Shown here one piece after another: positions 8,665 through 15,997 of a DNA stretch of 15,997 nt. Under the pieces are notes generated by a model that made no database searches, was not told the origin of the DNA, and saw only the letters and a program-made list of their open reading frames with translations. A program made the position numbers and the translations under genes. The DNA is from Pleurotus ostreatus/Saccharomyces cerevisiae fusant (taxonomy: Eukaryota > Opisthokonta). Position 1 is the stretch's first letter. Each line of letters opens with the position of its first letter. The stretch spans positions 1 to 15,997 of the forward strand of contig JAMQCK010000777.1 of the NCBI GenBank assembly GCA_024196135.1, in the 5' to 3' direction.

Positions 8665-9921
8665 CGTGTGCGAATCGAATGGTGGTGCGCGCCAACCTGT
8701 GAGTGGGGGAGCCAGGCACGGGATCCGGCTGTTGCGGTCCGAGGTCCCATGACGCGTGTTCTCACGGTCACCCGGTTTCTTTCTTGACTTAAACCTTCAT
8801 GATGGTATGTCGGAGAGGTTACTCTGGTCTATTCATCTCACTTGGGCACCTCTGACGCACCTCTTACAGTGTACGGCACCTTGGTGGTAGCCATTACGCG
8901 ACCACACAATGTCAATGAACGGATAGAATGACCCCAGCCCCTTCCGCATGACAATGTCGCATCCATTGCGGTTTTTCTCAGCGTGCGTGGGTCAAGGCAA
9001 CCTCAATCTATGCACCGCCCGCGAATACCCCATGCACCTGTGAGGTGCTCTCCTGTGAAACGGCACTCGTAGGAGCTGTGTGTACTCAATGCAAGACGGC
9101 ATACGTCCGAGGCTTGGCTTTCCGTGCGTAGAGCGCAACTCCCTACCCGTCTTCTTTGTCACGAGTGCATAGTCAGTCGGGCTACGATGCATCTGCGGTG
9201 CGTATTCTCTCTGCTGTCCGCAGCCATAAGGGCTATTCAGGACGGAATGTTAGCGGGATACACAGGTGACCCGTCGGAGGGAATCGATGGCAGGCATGTG
9301 TAAAATTGGGCCATCGTGTCGATTATCTGCACCCTCGCTAGCAAAACTGCCTTCTCGAGCAGATTTCCGGATGCAATGTACGTAAAGAGCGTGTCTCGTC
9401 TGTGAGTACGTACCTAATATCCTCGACCCGAAAAGGCAAAAAAGGCCTCGATATACGCGGAAGATGCCGAAAGAGCCGCATGGGACGATGAGGTGGGCGT
9501 CAACTGCCTTGTACGCGCGCATTCGCCTGATCTTTCACCTTCTAGTTCTGCCCGCTATCCCGCCGCGCCCGCACCGCAGAGCCGCCGAAGCTCTCTCCAT
9601 CACCGCGTGCTCAGGACACGCTGGACGACGTCGTAGGCCTCCCGCGCGTGCCTGGCAGCAGCGACGCGCAGTAACGAGCTGTCGCGCAGAACGGGGGTGC
9701 GCGACGGTCGTGACGTCCGCTGGCGAGGGCAGCGGTCTCGGCGTGCGATGGGGGGCGCGGCGGGTCGGAACCGGGATGGGGACGGTCACGGTCCAAACGA
9801 TCTTTGAAATAGGCATGGGAGCATGCTCGCTTGATGCGAAGATCAATAGGCATCAAGAGCTTGATTTATGCTGACGCCCGTTCCCCTCGTCGCGCACCCA
9901 CGCTTCTTGCCTCCCCCCACG
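8665..9921. other. divergent promoter region between IST1 and the RasGEF gene
   Basis: 1.26 kb between two genes read away from each other, so it should hold both promoters. No clear TATA box is placed for IST1. On the + strand, an ATG at 9464 in good context (A at -3) opens a 136-codon frame closed by a TGA at 9872-9874. That stop overlaps the in-frame RasGEF ATG at 9868. The frame is Arg-rich with no recognised domain and is better read as leader or an upstream ORF than as a gene. Short minus-strand frames in 8990-9520 show no family features. Confidence 0.45.
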
Positions 9922-12426
9922 ATGAGACGACCCCAGTTCAGCGGTCTGCGCGTCGACGTGCATCCCTTCGCTATCGGAGCCGCGACCGCGTCTCCCCCTA
10001 CGTCCGCTACCTCTTCGTCCTCCAGCGGCGAGCTCTCCCATCCTTCACGCCCTACGTCCACCGCCCCGAGCACGCCCCCCGCACCCGCGATCGACCTCGA
10101 CGTCCTCTGCCTCTACGACTTTGCCTCCGATGACCCCGATCACCTATCCTTCCGCAAGAACGAGATCCTCTCCATCGTCAAGCAGCTTGAGACCGGCTGG
10201 TGGGCTGCTGTGCGCGCCGATAGCGATGCGAGCAAGGTCGGCTGGATCCCCGCCTCGTATGTCGCGCCCCTCTCGCGTCAGATGTCCCACCGCCTACGCG
10301 CCGTCCGTGCCGAAATTCGCGTGTATGAATACGAAGCCGAGCGCCTGTACGACTCCGCTCCCATCCAGCGGAACGAGGTCTTCTACGAGCCTTCTCCGCC
10401 GCCGAGTCGTCCGGTAAGTCTCGATCTCCGCATTTCACCGCTATAAGATAGAGTGCTGATTCTTGTCGTCATAAGGCTTCTTGCATGGGTGCCCGCCAGC
10501 GGAACCTCTCCTCGCCCGACATCTGCACCAGCGTGCGTCCCATGGACATACAGTCGCCCTCAACCCCCGTCGCGCAGCCTAGCCCCCTCAGCTCCGTGCA
10601 GGAGCCTGTGGCCGCGTGCACACCATTGCGCCGCTCCGAGTCCACTCCCACCCAACGGGTTCGTCGCTCAGACGTAGGCAGCATCTCGCGAATAAACAAG
10701 CTCGTGAGCGAGGGTACCCCCGCCTCCGCTACCGTGCGCTCGCGCTCGCACTCCAAGATCAAGCAGATAACCGGCTCCGACGAGGCCTGCCTGACCTACC
10801 GCGCGCAAGCAGACACGCCCGCGTATCTCCGGCCTCGCTATGCGGACGAAATCAGGCTGGAGCCGGACGGCTCCGTCCGCTGTGGCACACTGCGCGCCCT
10901 CGTCGAGCGCCTGACGTTCGACACGCAGACGCGGGACCCGATAAGTGCGTGTCTTCTGGTGGCTGCCGGGCGTGGCGTGCGCTGACGTGTCCCTCGCGCA
11001 GAGCTTGAGCAAGAGCGGCGGTTCCGCACCGTTTTCTTCACTACATTCCGGACCTTTACGACAGCAGATGATTTATTCCGCATGCTAGCGGGCAGGTATT
11101 ATATGGAGCCACCCGTGGAGTACGCAACGCACGCGGCGGCCATCCACGATTGGACGCAGAAGCTATTACTCCCGACCCAAGGGCGCGTCCTTACCGTGCT
11201 CACGATCTGGCTAGAGGACCACCGCTTACTGGAGGAAGAACCTCACATCGCTGGCCGCCTTACAGACCTGCTGTCGACCATCACCACCCAGCCACACGTA
11301 TGGACGGCCAGGCTCATGCTGCAAAGCCTGGAGCGGCTCACATTCGCCCGGCCGCCGACCAGGACCACAGCTCCCCCGCAGCGATGGCGACGGAAGAGCC
11401 GGGACCACCGCGGCGACCTGCTCCGCCTCGAGCCGGCGGACGTCGCTGCGCAGCTCGCCGCGCATGAATACGAGCTGTACTCACGCGTGACGCCGGACGC
11501 CTGCTTCACATTCGCGCGAGGCAAGCCCGCGCCGGAGCTCAGCGCGTTCTGCGCGACGCATGACGCCGTCGCGGCTCTTGTGAAGCGGAGCACGCTCGCA
11601 TGCGATACTGCCGCGCGCCGTGCGAACGCTATTGACTTCTGGATCAAGGTCGCCGAGGTTTGTGCCTTTTTGAACTGCTTTGCTACCGAGGATGTGGGGC
11701 TGACGATTAACTCAGAAGAGCCGTGGGCTGCATAACTTGTCCGCGCTGAGCGCGATTGCGAGCGCGCTCTCGAGTGTGGTAATCGCTCGCTTGTCGGAGA
11801 CCTGGTCGCGGGTAACGCGACGCGCGCAATTGGACCAACTCCTACGACTTAATGACCCTGCCGGACGCTTCGCGGCATACCGTGCCCTTGCAGCAGACGC
11901 TGCCGCGAACAACGTCCCATGCGTCCCCTTTGCGGGCACCCACTTGACGGAGCTCGTACACATCGCCGATGCCTACTCAGACGGTGCAGACTGCGAGGCC
12001 GACACCGCGCCAGCGCTGCCCAAGAGCCCCTCCCCCGGCAGCCCAAAGCCCGCCACACCAACCTCCACCATCGCCGCCCCACCCAGCCCCCGCCCCTCTC
12101 CTTCCTCATCCCCACCCGCTACGCAGGGAGCGGCCGTCCACGAGGCCGCGGACGCGACGCGGCGCATCTGCTTCCTGCAGCGCGCGCGTTGGCACGACAT
12201 CGTGCGCGTGCTGCTCGTGCATCAGCGGTCGGGGTACGAGGTCGCGGAGGACGAGGCGGTGCGGACGCTGCTCTTGCAGCGCCTGCGGGAGGCGAGCGAG
12301 ATGGGCGCGGACGCGCCGTGGTTCTGGGAGCGGAGCCAGGAGCTGCAGCAGGGGAAGGATGGGAAGGAAGAGCCGTTCGCGCGTAGCGCGCGATCTGCGG
12401 AGATCCGACCTTGCGTTGGCGCCTAG
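9922..12426 (+). CDS. Ras guanine-nucleotide exchange factor (SH3-REM-Cdc25 type)
   Basis: Exons 9922-10413, 10476-10944, 11002-11657 and 11716-12426 give 775 aa. An SH3 domain lies at about 61-118 (CLYDFASDDPDHLSF, GWWAAV, GWIPASYV). After a Ser/Pro/Arg-rich linker comes the REM (RasGEF_N) region from about 290 to 440, including RRFRTVFFTTFRTFTT. The Cdc25 catalytic domain runs from about 461 to 735, with DFWIKVAEKSRGLHNLSALS spanning the last intron, IASALSSVVIARLSETW and PCVPFAGTHLTELVHI. Such proteins load GTP onto Ras at the plasma membrane, upstream of cAMP/PKA or MAPK signalling. A roughly 50-residue Ser/Pro-rich insert (about 636-685) splits the catalytic domain before its final helices. 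The ATG at 9922 has A at -3 and follows a C/T-rich leader; an in-frame ATG at 9868 would add 18 residues but has T at -3. Intron 1 ends with AAG, supported by phase. I see the domains clearly; which Ras it serves is inference. Confidence 0.9.
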
Positions 12427-12966
12427 TTGAAGGAAGGGCGCCTAGCGGTGGTAGGCGCATGACCGACCTGCAGCACTCGGGCGTGCGCTTGTCTCGCGAT
12501 ATCGATGCTACAGCAGTCTCCTCGATGCCACATCTCACATCTACACCATTATTTACGACACGGGACGATCTGGACGGCATTTATTGGCTTGTTTGATACC
12601 TAACGCATATTGACGCTGTACGATGCGCTGTACATATGATGTACTGACGATAGAGAGGTAGTATACGTTGTTGTACGCAGACCTCGGACGAGGAAGAGTA
12701 GTGCAATGAAACGAACATTTGTATGCTGACGTCCTTGCCGGAATCATCGAACTGTGCTCAGCTTAGCGTAGCTCTAACGCTTAGCTCGAACGTTGCCACT
12801 GCTAGCGCGGGGCCTCACTCGTCTCCAGGGTTGCGCGTGAAAGCATGCAAGGTGACCTAGTTTGTGCAACTATGATACAGTGATGTCCATGAGTCCATGA
12901 GTCGAATGCTACTTGAGACGTCTCGCCTAGCGCAGAGGACGAATGATGTAGTGAGGTAACTAGCGA
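12427..12966. other. convergent 3' spacer between the RasGEF gene and the unknown gene
   Basis: 540 bp expected to hold both 3' UTRs. The only structure noticed is a perfect two-copy tandem of the 8-mer GTCCATGA at 12885-12900. No coding sequence, RNA gene or clear AATAAA is visible. Confidence 0.5.
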
Positions 12967-14066
12967 TTATGAGCAGTAATGAGAATATGGCATGCCGGGG
13001 ATGCATGAGGTAGGGTACACGTCCGACGCATCCGTGGTTTGGTAAAAATGCATGGCAGATGTCGCGGTAGGGCCATCCGGTGGTAGCGAGGCGGGTAGGT
13101 GGGTCCTGCGGGCCAGGTGTGGCGATTCCAGCGTCCCTGACTCCGTACTAGAAGCGGCAAGCTTGTCCAGGGAGATGATGGGTATAGTTCTTCTCGGGCG
13201 CGGATGGATGACCTGGCTTGCGCGGCGGTACTTCTCTTCTTCTTCGCTTATTTCTCCACTTCGTGCGTTCATGTCCTCCGGCGAGTCGAAGCCGCGATAC
13301 GGGTCGAAGGGCGAGTCCGCTGCGCCCTCCGGGCAGAGCAGAAACGGATCCTCGGTAGCCTGAAATTGTGCTAGGCCGGGCTCCGCTGGGTCGGAAGCGC
13401 CGAGGCCAGCGGACCACGTAGGGAGCTGATGCGAGAAGGTAGCGTCGGCGGGCGGGATTCCCACGCCGCCACAGGACCCGCTGTCACTATAGCAGTAGGC
13501 TGTGGTCCATTCCGGCATCCCGGGCGCTATGCTGCCCGCCGAGGTGCAGGCTGATGAATTTTGCGCGTACGAGGGTCCCGAGAGCGCGCATTCGTCCCCG
13601 TACGCTGCAGAGGCACTTGAGTAGGCCTGAGCTGCGTAAAGCGATGCGACGTCAGGTGGTACGGAATCTGTGGCGCAGGTCGATAAGCCGTCTGAGGGCC
13701 ACAAAACATCGTCAGCACCACGGAGAACGTTCTGGGTGAAATACGCGTACCTGACTCTATGTACACGCCAACACAGTTGGGGCAACCGCAGGCAGGCGCT
13801 ATCGACGTCTCGCCACACATGTTCGACGGCCATGCGTCGTATGGGATGTTTGGAGGGTAGCAAGCGCCGTCAGGAGTCATGACCATAGGGGACGGGGCCA
13901 ATGAGTCGGGCGAGTGCAGCTCGCCCTGATAAGACGAACTGCTAGAGAAATTTGCGGCGTCTGGAAGGAGCTCGAGCGCGCCCTCGCTGCCGCAATCGTA
14001 GGGATATATCCATGCTTGGCCATATGCGTCGTAGGAGACGTAAGCCTGTTGTGAGCCCGAAGTCAT
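12967..14066 (-). CDS. unknown Ser/Pro-rich protein with a CxCxxC motif
   Basis: Two minus-strand exons, 14066-13751 and 13691-12967, joined by a 59-bp GT..AG intron (13692-13750), give 346 aa. I do not recognise a family. The N-terminus is Tyr/Gln-rich (SYDAYGQAWIYPYDCG), then Ser-rich. ACGCPNCVGVYIES around residues 92-105 holds a CxCxxC cluster next to the splice junction, which could bind metal, though no second pair of ligands is evident. The middle is rich in Ser, Ala, Pro and Cys. Near residues 240-280 there is a charged segment (GEISEEEEKYRRASQ) followed by basic RPRRTIPI, a possible nuclear-localisation or regulatory site. No signal peptide or membrane helix is visible. The start has G at -3, and a TATA box lies 78 bases upstream. 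The overall character suggests a disordered regulatory protein; this is inference only. Confidence 0.68.
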
Positions 14067-14143
14067 CACGGATGACAAGTAATGGTGGTGTCTAGGGGTA
14101 GGAAGGAGGCGAAGGACGGACAGCGAGAGGGCCAGCGAGGCTG

Positions 14144-14151
14144 TTTATATA
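14144..14151 (-). promoter_or_regulatory. TATA box of the unknown CxCxxC-protein gene
   Basis: On the minus strand a perfect TATATAAA lies 78 bases upstream of the ATG at 14066. It supports this direction of transcription and the chosen start, and suggests a leader of about 45-50 bases. Confidence 0.6.
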
Positions 14152-15426
14152 GGTCGCCTTGTCCCGCAGTTGCCGTGATTCAGGGATCCAGTGAATCAAT
14201 GTGGGCCGTCGGACAGGCCTTTGATGAGTGTCATGAGGTGGGGAAATAATGAATAGCAACGCCGGAGATGGATTCTTTCGCCCAGAAGAGAAGGCCAGTT
14301 GACACGCAGGGTAGCATTCTTTGTTTGATGGCTCTTGATATGGAGCCCGCCATGAGCCGCCATGCTGTTCAAGAAGGGTAAGGTTGAGGGTGAACAGACC
14401 AGGCTCGTGCCGTGGATGGCCAGAAACGGCGTAGCTCGTTTGTCCTTCCGGGCCTTCTATCGGTTGGCTGCAATTGAAAATTCCCCAGCCGGGCTGGCGA
14501 ATCTTCGTTCCATACCGTCATCATGCTGCGCCGGCCGCTTGAGCGGTGCTCTATTCGTGATTGCTCATCGCGCTTCTGACCTCCAAGCGCATGCTATCCC
14601 GGCGAAGCACCCGCCGAGGACCGAGCTGTGGACTCTAGAAAGGCGCCGAGAAAGCAACGGGTAAGCGTCTTTGAACGGTCCAAACAGGTCAGAGCAGCCG
14701 CGCGAGAGGCACGTTCGGGCGCTTGACGTGTTGATCACAGGTGCCGTACCTTCCTCATCACCGAAGTAAGACCAACTGTGGGAATCGGGCGATCATGTCG
14801 CCCGCGCCACATTCGCCTCCACGCCAGACATGCACCTACGGCCCGCGAGCCTAGTTACGTTCGAAAGCCCTTCTGCGGGCTCGACTTTCTCCCCGAAGCG
14901 CCGCAGCTCGCGCATGTCTCAGTGCAGTCAGTCGGTGAACGAAGCCCTCCCCGGGAGGAGCGATGCAGTGAATCTACCTCATCAATGAGGGTGGGTACGG
15001 GAGTAGCGCCCCAAGAAGCGCCTTTGTTGTTGCCTGCCTTCATCTCCAACATGAGGCGTGCGTGCATCTCCTATTCAATCGGAATGATAGCGCTCACTGG
15101 GTCCACGCACCTGCCAGGGGACAAAGGCCATCGAGGAGGGTCCAATTGCGTCGTGTATCGATGGGAACACGTGGTGGGACCAACGCTTCTATGTAAACGC
15201 CTGGCAGTGAGTCAAGGCTGTCCAGACCATTGCCTTGACCATCTCTTCTTCCTCTGGGCGCCCGCACGAGACGACGCCCCGGGTGTAGGTTCCCTAAAGA
15301 CCTCAGAACAATAAATTATGCACGTACGGCAGAGCAAATACGACAGCAAACAAGAGAGTGACAATGGAAGGGCGCGGAGATGGGCAGAGCGGGCGGCATA
15401 GCACAATGGCCCATGGGGTACCGGCG
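14152..15426. other. spacer upstream of the unknown gene and downstream of the membrane-protein gene
   Basis: About 1.3 kb with no gene I can support. It should hold the rest of the upstream regulatory region of the gene starting at 14066 and the 3' UTR of the gene ending at 15427. The open frames here (for example + strand 14362-14664 and 14778-15314) have no domain, no consistent codon pattern and no plausible splicing to neighbours. Confidence 0.45.
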
Positions 15427-15997
15427 CTATCGATGGCCGCAGGCGCTCTCATACCCTGAATCCGTAGTCTCTGTGGTCCCCGTCCTGGAACCTGAGGATC
15501 CTGAGCTATTCAGATGGAGATTGAGGCGCGCTACCCGCTCTTCGCGATACTTCGCTGCAGTATCGCTCCGTGCGAGCGTGAAAGGAGTGACGCCACCGGT
15601 CTTCGCGAGGTTCTCCAGGTCTATTGATATCGGCCGCTGGTTGCGGAACTCGACAGACCCCGCCTGCGCGAAGAGCCTATCCGTGTATACGAGCAGGACA
15701 ACGTTCAAGCAGCCTGCCAGTCATGAGCGCACGGTCGAACAATAGAGCCCGAGGCCAAGTCAGCGTACCAGTCAAGTTGAATAAGCAGTCGGCGACTGGA
15801 CGTAGTTAGCCTTCGCCGTCGCTCTCACTTGCACTCAAGCTATGCTCACAGATTTCCACCCAGAAGGGAACATGATGGCCAGCGAACTTCATCAAGCGCC
15901 CTATTGATATGGGAAGTAAGATGGCCGAGTACAGCACCTACAGCAGTGTCAGCGCTACTTCCCCACACAGGCGAGGCGCTGCTTACAGGATACCTGA
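15427..15997 (-). CDS. C-terminal part of an integral membrane protein, 7-TM receptor-like (partial)
   Basis: The gene enters from the right edge. Minus-strand exons: 15997-15987 (remnant), 15937-15850, 15795-15769 and 15713-15427, with introns of 49, 54 and 55 bp; the 54-bp intron has a textbook CTAAC branch site just before its CAG. Spliced, the visible part is about 138 residues. It contains a hydrophobic segment VLYSAILLPISIGRL, a short polar loop KFAGHHVP, a second hydrophobic segment running from FWVEIF through ADCLFNLTGCLNVVLLVY, and a hydrophilic Ser/Thr/Arg-rich tail ending TTETTDSGYESACGHR. Two terminal helices followed by a cytoplasmic Ser/Thr tail resemble the last helices (TM6-TM7) and tail of the 7-TM receptor-like proteins numerous in Agaricomycetes. 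The pattern LPISxxR ... FADxLFNLxGxLNV fits that group as I know it. The N-terminal helices are outside the window, so the family call is tentative, while the splicing is well supported. Confidence 0.66.

Noticed and set aside
9250..9522. 90-codon minus-strand frame with an ATG at 9522 and a GTACGT-like donor after about 34 codons
   Set aside because: It looked like a first exon, but no downstream exon continues a recognisable protein and no promoter element supports it.
12119..12580. 153-codon minus-strand frame antisense to the RasGEF
   Set aside because: It is a shadow of the GC-rich RasGEF coding exon; the sense strand has clear domain motifs.
14778..15314. 178-codon + strand open frame
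   Set aside because: No domain, mixed composition and no supporting start context or splicing; treated as chance.

Overview
The window looks like nuclear DNA of a filamentous basidiomycete, most likely an Agaricomycete. The basis is GC-rich coding sequence, many short introns (mostly 48-65 bp) with GT..AG ends and CTNA-type branch sites, pyrimidine-rich leaders, and protein families with typical fungal architecture. The order or genus cannot be set from sequence alone. No bacterial operons, rRNA, CRISPR array or intact transposon is visible. All gene models were spliced by hand, joining exons so that reading phase and family motifs stay continuous.

Layout from left to right. 1-211: a possible last exon of a + strand gene ending in a hydrophobic tail (weak). 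840-2342 (-): a 7-exon SAM-dependent methyltransferase of the large fungal LaeA/UMTA-like type, 397 aa. 2343-5435: about 3 kb with no gene I can defend, holding the promoters of the methyltransferase and the kinase. 5436-6817 (+): a 5-exon SRPK-like protein kinase. 6818-7090: a convergent spacer with a degenerate repeat. 7091-8664 (-): a 9-exon IST1 homologue (ESCRT-III regulator), including an 11-nt micro-exon. 8665-9921: a divergent promoter region with an upstream ORF. 9922-12426 (+): a 4-exon Ras guanine-nucleotide exchange factor with SH3, REM and Cdc25-type catalytic domains. 12427-12966: a convergent spacer. 12967-14066 (-): a 2-exon Ser/Pro-rich protein of unknown function. 14067-15426: a spacer. 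15427-15997 (-): the C-terminal exons of an integral membrane protein, resembling the end of a fungal 7-TM receptor, cut by the right edge.

The genes do not form an obvious pathway. They are a mix of conserved cellular functions (IST1 in endosomal sorting, RasGEF in Ras/cAMP signalling) and members of families often expanded in basidiomycetes (SRPK-like kinase, LaeA-like methyltransferase, 7-TM protein). Neighbours are mostly in divergent or convergent pairs, which is ordinary for fungi. I found no strong evidence for a new multi-gene system. The points most worth checking are at the transcript and protein level: the micro-exon and the stop-free 96-bp intron in IST1, the DFG-to-DFD change and AAG acceptor in the kinase, the Ser/Pro insert inside the RasGEF catalytic domain, and the unidentified CxCxxC protein.
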